Notes: a model not told the origin generated them from the sequence alone. A DNA stretch of 24,467 nt from JBMNNU01 sp050942695 (GCA_050942695.1 JBMNNU010000010.1:1-24467); one strand, 5' to 3'. Counted from the stretch's first letter, positions 6,658-15,213 are shown. Numbers and translations: made by a program.

Positions 6658-7709
6658 GCCAGAGAGTCCTTAGCCACTCCCGATCGAATGCTGAACTTCG
6701 GGGGATGATCTCTCGTATCCTGCCTCCGGATCTGTTGCGCTCGCTCGCCGCAGCCCCGGACCTCGAGGGGGCGTTGAGATCGCTTCTGAATACCGTATAC
6801 GAAGCTCGAGTAACCGGGTTGCTGGAAAGTGGAGCTACCATCGACGGCGCGGAAATTATGCTGGCGAGCGAACTGGTTAGGGCGTACCGTCGCGTAATCG
6901 GCCTCTATCGCGGCGGTAAAGCCGCTCTGCTAGTGCAGATGGCCAAAAGGCTTGAACTGGATAACCTCAAAACAATATTGCGAGGAAAGGTTAGGGGCGA
7001 ACCTCAGGACGAAATCAGTTCGTTGCTGTGGCCTCTAGGCTCGCTTTCTACTCTCCCAACCCAGGAATTGCTCCTTGCTCAGGATGTCGAAGCTGTAGCC
7101 GCATCTCTCGCGGATACCGAATACAGGCGGGTAATGCAAAACGCCCTCCCTCGCTATATCTCTGAAAGATCGCTCTTTCCGGTAGAGGTTGCCCTGGACC
7201 TCCACTATTACCGTAGCCTTTGGGACACCTTAGAGTCGCTCTCTGGACAGGACCGCAGCGTTGCCGGGCGGGTGATGGACGTTCGCTACGATCTCCTGAA
7301 TATCGATTGGATCATCCGATACCGCGTTATTTTCAACCTGTCGCCCGAGGAGATCTACAACTATACGCTCCCCTATGCTCGGCTTATCGATGGAGAGACT
7401 ATACGCTCCGCGGCATCTGCCGAGGGGATAGCCGGGATAGTAGCTGTTTTGCCGGAGCCTTATCGGTCGCTGCTCTCCGGACCGGCCAGTCTCCCGAACC
7501 CAGTCGAGCGATCTAGCACCGCACTGCAACGCTTCCTGGTGTCGACTGCTCGCTCGGCTCTTGCTGGCTACCCGTTCCATCTAGGGGTTGCAGTAAGCTA
7601 TCTATGGCTCAAGGAAGCAGAGATACACGACCTTCGATTACTGTTCGAAGGCAAGAGGTATGGCGCGTCTACAGAAACGATCATCGACGGTATGTGGGGA
7701 GCCTTCTGA
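6654..7709 (+). CDS. V/A-type ATPase subunit C
   Basis: A 351-residue, all-helical protein matching subunit C (subunit d in eukaryotes), the funnel that links the central shaft D/F to the rotating membrane ring. Motifs include RAYRRVIGLYRG and ELDNLKTILRGKVRGE near the first third, and the repeat-like LDLHYYRSLWDTLESLSG and YDLLNIDWIIRYRVIFNL later, as in the three-lobed family fold. The start TTG at 6654 is well supported by GAGGAGAG (6639-6646) at seven-base spacing and by the TTGA overlap with subunit H. In Thermus the C gene lies between E and F; here it is second. It ends in TGATG with subunit I. Confidence 0.85.
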   Translation: MSQRVLSHSRSNAELRGMISRILPPDLLRSLAAAPDLEGALRSLLNTVYEARVTGLLESGATIDGAEIMLASELVRAYRRVIGLYRGGKAALLVQMAKRLELDNLKTILRGKVRGEPQDEISSLLWPLGSLSTLPTQELLLAQDVEAVAASLADTEYRRVMQNALPRYISERSLFPVEVALDLHYYRSLWDTLESLSGQDRSVAGRVMDVRYDLLNIDWIIRYRVIFNLSPEEIYNYTLPYARLIDGETIRSAASAEGIAGIVAVLPEPYRSLLSGPASLPNPVERSSTALQRFLVSTARSALAGYPFHLGVAVSYLWLKEAEIHDLRLLFEGKRYGASTETIIDGMWGAF

Positions 7710-9685
7710 TGATGACGCCGATCCCCATGGTTCGAGTAGAGCTGTTAGCCCTCGATCGGGACCTGGATAACCTAAGCATGAGCATAGGCCGGATGGCGTT
7801 GTTGCACCCGGTGGATGTGGTTGAGTTGGGAGACTGGGCTGAGAACCTATCGTGGCCTGAAATTGACCGTCTGGCCAACGAGTATAGCTCGGTGGAACGC
7901 AGATTGGACAGGGCAGCAAGCTTTCTTCGATTCGAAGGCGCCGTTGCCACTGGGGAGACAACCGTGGCGCCTGAGGAGATTCTAAGCCGAGCTAGGGCGT
8001 TTCTGGAGCAGGTAGAACCGGAGATATATGCGTTAGAAAGCGCGATCCACAGTATCCAGTCGCAGCGAGTCCGTTTGGATAGGGTCAGGCAGTTGGTGAA
8101 GCTGCTAGCGGAATTGAACGTTGATATCTCAAATCTGCGTAACCTGAACTACCTGCACCTGGTGGTGGGTATGGTGCCTACGGGAAATCTGGCGAGGTTA
8201 GATGAGAGCCTGGAGGATATTCCCCACTCCCTTTTGCCCGGACGCTCGGTTGACGGTAGATCGCTGCTTTTGGCCTTTAGCCAAAGCCGAGACGCGCCGG
8301 TGCTGGATAGAGCTCTCCAGAGCGCTTACGTCGAGCGGCTGGAAATTCCAGTCGAACTGACCGGAACGCCAGGCCAGGCTATGGAACAGTTGCGTCTCCA
8401 GGATATCGAACTATCGGATCAGTTGGATGACCTGGAGCGACAGCGGCGGCATCTACGAGAAACATCGAGCCAGGAACTCGGCTCTGTGATCGAGCAGGTA
8501 AGAACAAACTCTCGAGTAGTGGATTTTTGGCGAAAAGCGGGAGCAACCGCTCGAACCAGGCTGCTCGCGGGCTGGGTTCCTAAAAGTAGCTACCGACAAT
8601 TCGCATCCGATGTGGATGCTGTCTCCGGGGGGCGTGCAATTCTGGTAGCGAGTGATGTGCTACCAGCAGATGATAACGAGGGACTCAGGGTTCCGACGGC
8701 TCTCAGGAACCATCGGATCTTTCGACCATTCCAGATGATCACGGAGACTTACGGTCTTCCTAGCTATTGGGATGTCGATCCTACCGTACTGGCCGGGATT
8801 CTGTTCGTTCTTTTCTTCGGAGCTATGTTCGGGGATTTAGGACAGGGCTTCGTTCTTCTGTTGCTTGGCTTCGCGCTAGCCGGTGAGCACCTGATAAGGG
8901 GCCAGAAGGATTTTGGCCGTATCCTGGCAGCCTGTGGGGCTGCATCAATGATCTTTGGGGTCCTCTATGGGGAGGTTTTCGGGTCGGAAAACATAATCCC
9001 CGCCCTCTGGTTTAGACCGCTGGCTGATCCTCTTTTGATCATCGGCATTGCAATTGGGTTGGGGGTTATCGTGCTGAGCGTCGGATTGATGCTGGGAGTT
9101 GTAACAGCCTGGAGACGTAGAGATTGGGCGGCCTTTTTCTTCGGACAGAACGGGTTGGTGGGGTTGTGGCTTTACTGGGGATTGCTCGCTATTGTGCTGG
9201 TATTTGCTCTAGCGTCTCAGATGCTAAGCTGGTGGTTGTTTCTCCTGCTTATTGTCGCTCCCGCATCGTTGATTATCCTTCATGGCCCGATTCTTAGAAT
9301 GATCGGTTGGTCCAATAACGTGGAGGATGGGGGCTACGCTATCCAGGCCAGTGTGGAAACGTTCGATCTGATGGTGAGATTTGTCAGCAATACCGTCTCT
9401 TTCCTGCGGATTGGGGCTTTTGCCCTGGGCCACGTTGGGCTTGGGCTCACAATATTTGCGCTAGCGGAGTTGGTACGCGCTCTGCTAGGTGGGTATCTGG
9501 TTGTGATCGTTTTGGGCAACGTATTGATCATCGCGTTGGAGACCCTGATCGTCGGCATACAGGCTTTGCGTCTGGAGTACTACGAGCTGTTCACCAAGTT
9601 TTTAAAAGGACGCGGTTTAGCGTACAACCCTTTCTCCCTGGCTACTCCGGCATCTGGATCGGGTCTCTCTGAAAGAGAGGATTAG
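7709..9685 (+). CDS. V/A-type ATPase subunit I (membrane stator, subunit a)
   Basis: A 658-residue protein with the two-part architecture of subunit I/a. A cytoplasmic half of about 345 residues has two long coiled coils (around 45-150 and 225-285). A C-terminal half has about seven or eight membrane helices. The conserved loop FFGAMFGDLGQG is near residues 369-380. The Arg that faces the rotor glutamate is in SFLRIGAFALGHVGLG near 565-580. It forms the two half-channels for ions and anchors the peripheral stalks. The start is ATG 7709, overlapping subunit C by one base. SD GGGGAG (7696-7701) is at seven-base spacing. An upstream in-frame ATG at 7604 lies inside subunit C and is not used in my reading. 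Confidence 0.92.
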   Translation: MMTPIPMVRVELLALDRDLDNLSMSIGRMALLHPVDVVELGDWAENLSWPEIDRLANEYSSVERRLDRAASFLRFEGAVATGETTVAPEEILSRARAFLEQVEPEIYALESAIHSIQSQRVRLDRVRQLVKLLAELNVDISNLRNLNYLHLVVGMVPTGNLARLDESLEDIPHSLLPGRSVDGRSLLLAFSQSRDAPVLDRALQSAYVERLEIPVELTGTPGQAMEQLRLQDIELSDQLDDLERQRRHLRETSSQELGSVIEQVRTNSRVVDFWRKAGATARTRLLAGWVPKSSYRQFASDVDAVSGGRAILVASDVLPADDNEGLRVPTALRNHRIFRPFQMITETYGLPSYWDVDPTVLAGILFVLFFGAMFGDLGQGFVLLLLGFALAGEHLIRGQKDFGRILAACGAASMIFGVLYGEVFGSENIIPALWFRPLADPLLIIGIAIGLGVIVLSVGLMLGVVTAWRRRDWAAFFFGQNGLVGLWLYWGLLAIVLVFALASQMLSWWLFLLLIVAPASLIILHGPILRMIGWSNNVEDGGYAIQASVETFDLMVRFVSNTVSFLRIGAFALGHVGLGLTIFALAELVRALLGGYLVVIVLGNVLIIALETLIVGIQALRLEYYELFTKFLKGRGLAYNPFSLATPASGSGLSERED

Positions 9686-9688
9686 GCA

Positions 9689-10129
9689 ATGGAGTTGATA
9701 CTGGTAGTCGCCGGATTAGTGCCTCTCGTGTCGCTGATTACCTACCTTTTGGGGCGGCGGGGATACGTTTTGCCGCTTCGAGGTATCATCTTCGGGATTC
9801 TCGGCGTAAATGCCCTGGTGATAGCGCTATTGATAGTGGCTATCTTTTCGCTGCTCAGCCACACATTTGCCCCGGCAGCAGCAGCGGCCCCTCTGTCCCA
9901 GCAGGCTGACACCGCCGCAGCCCAGTTCGCCTACATCGCAGCAGCGATCTCGACAGGTTTGGCCACCATTGGCGCCGGCCTGGCTGTTGCTGCTACAGGC
10001 TCGGCTGCTCTGGGGACTATCGCAGAAAGACCTGAGCTGTTCGGGCGCTCCCTTGTCTATGTGGGTTTGGCTGAGGGGATTGCGATTTACGGCCTGATCG
10101 TCTCGATCTTGATCCTGGTGCAGATATGA
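9689..10129 (+). CDS. V/A-type ATPase subunit K (membrane rotor proteolipid)
   Basis: 146 residues with four predicted membrane helices (about 3-20, 31-58, 77-107, 120-145). The last two form a standard proteolipid hairpin: ATIGAGLAVAATGSAALGTI, then a polar loop AERPELFGRS, then YVGLAEGIAIYG with the ion-binding Glu at residue 129. The first two helices do not look like a duplicated proteolipid hairpin and carry no acidic residue. An Ala/Pro-rich linker (FAPAAAAAPLSQ) separates the halves. One functional Glu per four helices resembles Enterococcus NtpK in stoichiometry. The ring drives or is driven by ion flow. The position matching the Na+-ligand Gln110 of NtpK appears to be Val, which hints at proton use (inference). 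Confidence 0.9.
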   Translation: MELILVVAGLVPLVSLITYLLGRRGYVLPLRGIIFGILGVNALVIALLIVAIFSLLSHTFAPAAAAAPLSQQADTAAAQFAYIAAAISTGLATIGAGLAVAATGSAALGTIAERPELFGRSLVYVGLAEGIAIYGLIVSILILVQI

Positions 10130-10428
10130 AGCTGTTCATCATCGGACATGAGGATACGGTCCTAGGATTCTCGCTGATAGGGATTGAGGGGTTCGCCACC
10201 GATGATGCCGCTGAAGCTTTACGTAAGATTGAAGAGCTGTTGTCTGAAGGGGAGGTGGGGCTCATCGTGATTACAGCGGGCATCGCGCGACGAATGGGGC
10301 GCCGACTCGAAGAGATCGAAACGGGTGCCACCGTCCCCGTGATCCTTCGAGTACCGGCCCCAGGGGAACCGCTGGAGCGCCCCTCTGTACGAGAGATGGT
10401 CCGGCACACACTTGGAGCTGGAATGTAG
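10126..10428 (+). CDS. V/A-type ATPase subunit F (central shaft)
   Basis: A 100-residue protein of the CheY-like subunit F family, part of the rotating shaft with subunit D. It begins with the family pattern MKLFIIGHEDTVLGFSLIGI. GLIVITAGIARRM follows near residues 45-57, and then TVPVILRVPAPGEP in the strand before the flexible C-terminal helix. The length is typical. The start ATG overlaps the subunit K stop as ATGA (10126-10129), so translation is probably coupled. A 37-bp gap separates it from subunit E, one of the few gaps in this operon. Confidence 0.9.
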   Translation: MKLFIIGHEDTVLGFSLIGIEGFATDDAAEALRKIEELLSEGEVGLIVITAGIARRMGRRLEEIETGATVPVILRVPAPGEPLERPSVREMVRHTLGAGM

Positions 10429-10465
10429 TGCTACTCATATCAGGGTAAAGCTGGATAGGTAGTAA

Positions 10466-11107
10466 ATGGACAATGCTGAGGGGATAGAAGCGCTCCGGCA
10501 AGCCATACTCAACGAGGCATCCGATACAGCACGATACGAGATAGAACAGGCTAATCGGTCGGTAGAGCGTAGAAGACAGGAGGCAGAGCAGGAAGCCGAA
10601 GCCTCAAGCCGGGAGATTTTGCGGGAGGCTAGGCGACAGTCCGAACTGATAACCCGACAGGTTGCGTCAGCGACCGAGGTAGAAGTCAAGCGGCGGCAAA
10701 TCGAAATGCGAGAACGGCTGCTGAGAGAGATCTTCGAAGATGCGTTAACGGCGTTGAGAGAGGAGCAGGGGCCTGCTCGGGCGCAAACCCTGTTGCGGTT
10801 GGCGATAGAAGCCGCTCGAGAGATAGGTGGAGGATCGTTACTGATTCAGGTATCCCCTGAAGACGTGAAACTCGTTACCCCCGAGTTCGTACAAGCAGTC
10901 GAAGATAGATTAGCTGAGGAGGGGATTCACGCCGAACTGGTTCTGGCGGAGCAGTCGGTGAATATCACCGGGGGGGTGATAGTGAGCCGGGAGAAGGGAA
11001 AGATAGTGGTAGACAACTCCTTCGAGGCGCGCATGGTAAGGCAGGAGCCGATCCTGAGGAGTGGCGTCTGGCATCTTCTCCAGGGTGAGGGAACAGGAAG
11101 TGGTTAG
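10466..11107 (+). CDS. V/A-type ATPase subunit E (peripheral stalk)
   Basis: A 213-residue protein with a long N-terminal coiled coil rich in Arg and Glu (about 1-100), followed by a globular domain. The latter has LLIQVSPEDVKLVTPEFV and ITGGVIVSREKGKIVVDNSF near residues 170-189, the signature of subunit E's head-binding domain. It pairs with subunit H to form the stalk and caps a non-catalytic interface of the A3B3 head. ATG 10466 has a weak purine-rich SD (GGATAGGT). The 3' end overlaps the start of subunit A. Confidence 0.9.
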   Translation: MDNAEGIEALRQAILNEASDTARYEIEQANRSVERRRQEAEQEAEASSREILREARRQSELITRQVASATEVEVKRRQIEMRERLLREIFEDALTALREEQGPARAQTLLRLAIEAAREIGGGSLLIQVSPEDVKLVTPEFVQAVEDRLAEEGIHAELVLAEQSVNITGGVIVSREKGKIVVDNSFEARMVRQEPILRSGVWHLLQGEGTGSG

Positions 11108-12902
11108 AGGATCGACAGTAGAGAGCGCCGGATCGCCTGAACCTGCTGTTGCTACATTGATTGCGATCAATGGGCCGGTTGTCACTGCCGTGGGCGCGGA
11201 GCGGTTGGGAATGCTCGAACTGGTGGAAGTTGGCGATCAGCGGTTGCTGGGGGAGGTGATACGCCTGGAGGGTGGTAAAGCTACAGTCCAGGTCTATGAG
11301 GATACGACAGGCCTTTCTCCAGGCGCGCGCCTGTACGGTACGGGGGCCTTGCTATCGGCAGAATTGGGGCCGGGGCTGTTGGGCCAGGTCTTCGATGGCG
11401 TTCAGCGCCCACTTACGGTGATACGGGAGCGGACCGGGGCGTTCATCCACCGAGGCGTGGAAACTACGGCGTTGGGTAGGAAACGGCTGTGGCCGTGGGT
11501 TCCCCTGGTGAAGATCGGCAACCGATTGCGCGGCGGGGATGTGCTGGGTACGGTCCAGGAGACGGAGCTAATCGAACACCGGGTGTTGCTCAAGCCTGGG
11601 ATAGCTGGAGATGTCGTTTGGGTTGCCGAAGAGGGAGATTACACCGTCGAGGATCAGGTAGTCAGAATATCTACCGACCGTGGGGAAGTTGGCGTATCTA
11701 TGCTCCAGAGGTGGCCGGTTAGAATGGGGAGACCTTATGGAGATCGTCTGCTGCCCAACGTACCTCTCGTTACTGGCCAGCGGGTAATAGACACACTTTT
11801 CCCTTTAGCGAAAGGGGGTACCGCAGCCATACCCGGTGGTTTCGGCACCGGAAAGACGGTCACTCAGCACCAACTTGCCAAGTGGTCAGATGCCAACGTG
11901 ATCGTTTATATCGGCTGCGGGGAGCGAGGGAACGAAATGACCTCCGTTCTGGAAGATTTCCCTAAATTGTTAGATCCCCACAGCGGCAAACCGTTGATGC
12001 AGCGCACCATTTTGGTGGCTAACACCTCGAACATGCCTGTAGCGGCTAGGGAGGCCTCGATATACACCGGCATCACGCTGGCGGAGTACTACCGGGACAT
12101 GGGCTATCACGTTGCCGTGATGGCTGATTCCACATCTCGATGGGCCGAGGCGCTACGGGAGATAGCGAGCCGTTTGGAGGAGACGCCGGCCGAGGAGGGC
12201 TTTCCTGCCTATCTTCCCTCCCGCTTGGCGGATTTCTATGAGCGGGCCGGCCGAGTGATTACCCTCGCCGGGAGTGAGGGCTCTGTATCGGCCATCGGAG
12301 CTGTATCCCCGCCGGGAGGCGCGTTTACCGAGCCTGTAACCACCAACACCCAGCGTTTCGTACGCGCTTTTTGGGCGTTGGATCGAGACCTGGCGTCGGC
12401 ACGGCACTTCCCGGCCATCAATTGGACCGATAGCTACAGCCAATATGTGGAGGAAGTGGAGGATTGGTGGCTGCAGGAGGTTGACCCTCAATGGCGAGTT
12501 CGCCGGGATTGGGCTCTGGCGCTGCTGCAAGAGGAAGCCCGGCTCGAGCAGATAGTCAGGCTTGTAGGTCCGGATGCGTTACCCGACAACCAGCGATTGG
12601 TACTCCTGACTGCTCGGTTGATAAGGGAAGGCTTCTTGCAGCAAAACGCCCTTGATCCGGTGGACAGCTACACGTCTCCTGAAAGGCAGGACGCGATGCT
12701 CCGGGCTATCTATCGCTTCCACGATAGAGGGCAGCGGTTGGTCGCCTTAGGAGTGCCGTTGCTGAAAATAAGATCGCTGCCGGTTGTGGATTCGATCCTC
12801 AGGATGAGAACGACGATCCCCAACGACAAAGTGAGGGAGATCGAGCGGATCGAGCGGGAGATTGACGATCAAACCAGCCAGGTGGAACGGGAGTACCTGT
12901 AG
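11100..12902 (+). CDS. V/A-type ATPase catalytic subunit A
   Basis: About 600 residues, as usual for the catalytic subunit, which hydrolyses or makes ATP. In order: an N-terminal barrel (ATLIAINGPVVTAVGAERLG), the A-specific non-homologous region (about residues 110-195), the P-loop GGFGTGKTVTQHQLAKW near 245-261, and the catalytic-Glu strand GCGERGNEMTSVLEDFP near 271-287. EALREIASRLEETPAEEGFP follows near 349-368, then a helical C-terminal domain. The start is uncertain. GTG 11100 has GGTGAGG (11084-11090) at nine-base spacing and overlaps subunit E by eight bases. GTG 11061 and GTG 11085 are in frame but have poorer SD spacing. The P-loop reads GGFGTGKT instead of the common GPFGAGKT, which should be tolerated. 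Confidence 0.95.
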   Translation: MVRGSTVESAGSPEPAVATLIAINGPVVTAVGAERLGMLELVEVGDQRLLGEVIRLEGGKATVQVYEDTTGLSPGARLYGTGALLSAELGPGLLGQVFDGVQRPLTVIRERTGAFIHRGVETTALGRKRLWPWVPLVKIGNRLRGGDVLGTVQETELIEHRVLLKPGIAGDVVWVAEEGDYTVEDQVVRISTDRGEVGVSMLQRWPVRMGRPYGDRLLPNVPLVTGQRVIDTLFPLAKGGTAAIPGGFGTGKTVTQHQLAKWSDANVIVYIGCGERGNEMTSVLEDFPKLLDPHSGKPLMQRTILVANTSNMPVAAREASIYTGITLAEYYRDMGYHVAVMADSTSRWAEALREIASRLEETPAEEGFPAYLPSRLADFYERAGRVITLAGSEGSVSAIGAVSPPGGAFTEPVTTNTQRFVRAFWALDRDLASARHFPAINWTDSYSQYVEEVEDWWLQEVDPQWRVRRDWALALLQEEARLEQIVRLVGPDALPDNQRLVLLTARLIREGFLQQNALDPVDSYTSPERQDAMLRAIYRFHDRGQRLVALGVPLLKIRSLPVVDSILRMRTTIPNDKVREIERIEREIDDQTSQVEREYL

Positions 12903-12922
12903 CGAGACAGGGGGGACGGGGA

Positions 12923-12993
12923 GGCGGACCCCACCCCCGGCCCCTCCCCCACAGGGAGAGGGGAGAAAGCTCCGCCTTCACAGGGAGAGGGGA
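12923..12993 (+). repeat. GC-rich hairpin with duplicated ACAGGGAGAGGGGA, between atpA and atpB
   Basis: GGCGGA (12923-12928) and TCCGCC (12971-12976) enclose a CCCCTCCC / GGAGAGGGG inner pairing, so the gap can form a strong hairpin. The 14-mer ACAGGGAGAGGGGA occurs twice (12951-12964 and 12980-12993). A GGGGGGACGGGGAGG stretch just before it resembles the one after subunit D (15061-15080). This is the largest gap (128 bp) inside the ATPase operon. No T run follows on the plus strand, so a terminator is not indicated. A dispersed repeat or RNA-processing structure is more likely. Confidence 0.65.
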
Positions 12994-13030
12994 TATCTAG
13001 TACTTAGTCAAGGTGAAGTAAGGGTAATGG

Positions 13031-14428
13031 ATGGCTATGCAGCAGGGTGTCGCAAAGGAGTACGTGGGCATCGCGGGGGCGGAGGGCCCGCTGGTATTCG
13101 TGGAGGGTGCCGAGGGGGTTAGCTACGACGAAACGGTCGAGGTGGTATCTCCGTCCGGTGATCTGCGCCGGGGGCGGGTGCTGGAGGTAGACCGGGACCG
13201 CGTAGTAATCGAGGTGTTCCAGGGTACCAGCGAGCTTTCCTCTGAGGCTACCCGCGTTCGCTTTCTCGGGCACCCTCTGACGGTTCCGGTGTCTCTAGAG
13301 ATGATGGGCCGCATATTCGATGCCTTCGGAAACCCACAGGATGGGGGGCCCAAACCGATCGCCGATGATATGAGAGAGGTAGGCGGCACACCCATCAATC
13401 CTACGGCCAGGTTGTATCCATCGGAGTTTATCCAGACCGGGATATCGGCGATAGATGGTATGAACACCCTGGTGCGCGGCCAAAAGCTACCCATCTTCTC
13501 CGGAAGCGGGCTTCCACACAATCAGATTGCTGCGCAGATCGCGAGGCAGGCAGAGATACCGGGCGCCGGTTCGGAGTTCGCCATCGTTTTCGCCGCGATG
13601 GGGGTCAGCCACGACGTAGCTACTTTCTTCCGGACCAGCTTCGAGTCGAGCGGTGCTTTACATAACAGCGTGCTGTTTCTCAGCCTTGCCGATGACCCTC
13701 CTATGGAAAGGATCGTGACTCCTCGCACTGCCCTTACCATGGCTGAATACTTGGCCTTCGACCACGGCCGCCACGTGTTGGTGATCCTCACAAACATGAC
13801 CGACTACGCCGGGGCAATCCGAGAGGTGGCTAGCGTACGGGGTGAGGTGCCGGGCCGCAAGGGCTACCCTGGATATATGTACAGCGATCTGGCCTCACTG
13901 TACGAGAGAACCGGTAGGATCGAGGGCTCACCGGGTTCGATTACCCAATTGCCGATTCTCACTATGCCCAACGACGATATCACCGACCCGGTTCCCGATC
14001 TCACCGGCTTCATCACTGAGGGGCAGATCGTGCTAAGCCGCGATCTGTACCAACGAGGCATCTATCCTCCAATCGACGTCCTGCCCTCCCTTTCTCGGCT
14101 GATGAAAGACGGTATCGGAGAGGGAAAGACTCGTTCGGACCATCCGGGCTTGGCCAGCCAGCTCTATGCCGCATACGCCCACGTGCGAGATGTGCGATCG
14201 CTGGCCGCGATTATCGGTGCCGAGGAGCTTTCCGAGGCGGACAAGGCGTATCTCACCTTTGGAGACGAGTTCGAGCGGCGTTTTGTGGGGCAGGGAATCA
14301 ACCAGGATCGGACGATCGAGGATACGCTAGAAATTGGGTGGGATGTGCTATCCATCTTGCCTGAATCGGAGCTGCAAAGGGTGAGCAGAGAGGAGCTGGA
14401 GAAGCATTACAGGGCGGGTAGATTCTGA
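13031..14428 (+). CDS. V/A-type ATPase regulatory subunit B
   Basis: A 465-residue protein matching the non-catalytic B subunit, which alternates with A in the hexameric head. The P-loop position reads FSGSGLPHNQIAAQIARQA (near residues 156-174). It lacks the GKT lysine, as is characteristic of B. DDPPMERIVTPRTALTMAEY, VPGRKGYPGYMYSDLASLYE and FITEGQIVLSRDLYQRGIYP (about 325-344) are strongly conserved B segments. ATG 13031 has AAGG-type SD sequence upstream. It follows subunit A after the repeat-bearing gap and precedes D by 15 bp. Confidence 0.96.
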   Translation: MAMQQGVAKEYVGIAGAEGPLVFVEGAEGVSYDETVEVVSPSGDLRRGRVLEVDRDRVVIEVFQGTSELSSEATRVRFLGHPLTVPVSLEMMGRIFDAFGNPQDGGPKPIADDMREVGGTPINPTARLYPSEFIQTGISAIDGMNTLVRGQKLPIFSGSGLPHNQIAAQIARQAEIPGAGSEFAIVFAAMGVSHDVATFFRTSFESSGALHNSVLFLSLADDPPMERIVTPRTALTMAEYLAFDHGRHVLVILTNMTDYAGAIREVASVRGEVPGRKGYPGYMYSDLASLYERTGRIEGSPGSITQLPILTMPNDDITDPVPDLTGFITEGQIVLSRDLYQRGIYPPIDVLPSLSRLMKDGIGEGKTRSDHPGLASQLYAAYAHVRDVRSLAAIIGAEELSEADKAYLTFGDEFERRFVGQGINQDRTIEDTLEIGWDVLSILPESELQRVSREELEKHYRAGRF

Positions 14429-14443
14429 GGGGGAATGTAAGGT

Positions 14444-15058
14444 ATGCCTCGCGTAAGGGTGCCTCTAACCAGAAGTACTTTACTGGAGACGCAAAGGTTG
14501 CTGGTGCTCGCCAGGGAAGGCCACGATCTCCTGGACAGGAAGCGCGAGATATTGCTAGCAGAGCTACTCTCCGCCGCCCCGGAGGCCGATCAGGCGAGGG
14601 ATAGCATGGTGCAAAGCTTTCAAGCCGCGTACGATGCGCTGGCTGCAGCAAGGATGGCGATGGGGGGCAAAGCTGTGCGGAGGGCAGCCCTGGCGGTGCA
14701 TGAAAAGGTTCCTTTGAAGGTAACTGAAAGGAGCAACATGGGTGCGGTGGTGCCCACGATCCAGTGCTCCGTCCAGGGAGAACGACCTGCATACAGTCTG
14801 GCCGGAACGGCTGCGGAGTTGGATCGTGCTATTGACGCCTTTCGGGAGTTGATCGGGATCGTGTGCGACGCAGCGGAAAAAGAGACCACGGTGCTCAGAC
14901 TGGCGAGGGAGGCGCGGGGAACGCAGCGGAGGGTAAACGCCCTTCGAAATGTAGTGATTCCGCAGCAGGAACAGATTATAAAGCAGGTAAGGGAAGCGCT
15001 GGAGGACGCTGAGCGAGAATCCTTTTTTCGAGCAAAGATGTTGAAGCGGAGGAAGTAG
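14444..15058 (+). CDS. V/A-type ATPase subunit D (central shaft)
   Basis: A 204-residue protein with the paired N- and C-terminal helices of subunit D, which turns inside the A3B3 head. The opening RVPLTRSTLLETQRLLVLAR, then EGHDLLDRKREILLAELL, is the family signature. The C-terminal helix contains RRVNALRNVVIPQQEQIIKQ (about residues 163-182), again characteristic. The final RAKMLKRRK is basic. SD TAAGG and GAGGGGGA lie upstream of ATG 14444. This is the last gene of the nine-subunit operon. Confidence 0.94.
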   Translation: MPRVRVPLTRSTLLETQRLLVLAREGHDLLDRKREILLAELLSAAPEADQARDSMVQSFQAAYDALAAARMAMGGKAVRRAALAVHEKVPLKVTERSNMGAVVPTIQCSVQGERPAYSLAGTAAELDRAIDAFRELIGIVCDAAEKETTVLRLAREARGTQRRVNALRNVVIPQQEQIIKQVREALEDAERESFFRAKMLKRRK

Positions 15059-15083
15059 GCGGGGACGGGGAGGACGGGGAGAC

Positions 15084-15193
15084 AGCCATCAGCCATCAGC
15101 ACCCAGCACCCAGCGCTCGATTCCCAGAACTCAGAACCCAGAACCCAGAACGAACCTCAGGACTCAGGACGCAGGACTCAAGACCCAGTACTC
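15084..15193 (+). repeat. Degenerate 7-bp-period tandem repeat
   Basis: About 15 consecutive 7-base units can be laid out: AGCCATC twice, AGCACCC twice, AGCGCTC, then AGAACTC/AGAACCC units, then GACTCAG/GACGCAG/GACTCAA/GACCCAG. Phase is nearly unbroken across roughly 105 bp, while the unit drifts from AGCCATC to AGAACCC to GACTCAG. A G-rich stretch (GGGGACGGGGAGGACGGGGA) precedes it. The same GACTCAG/GACCCAG units occur at 2165-2185. It fills the gap between the ATPase subunit D gene and the UspA-like gene. Heptanucleotide tandem repeats of similar composition are known from cyanobacteria. Confidence 0.75.
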
Positions 15194-15213
15194 CTTTCAC
15201 AGGAAGTGATGCA

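Noticed and set aside
6197..6841. Minus-strand open frame of 214 codons
   Set aside because: It is Ser/Pro/Arg-rich shadow sequence opposite ATPase H and C, and crosses the intergenic repeat.
7604..7708. Longer N-terminus for ATPase subunit I
   Set aside because: It lies inside subunit C and does not resemble the family. ATG 7709 has a well-placed SD and the normal TGATG junction.
15084..15193. CRISPR array
   Set aside because: The units are 7 bases, contiguous and drifting, with no spacers and no cas genes nearby.
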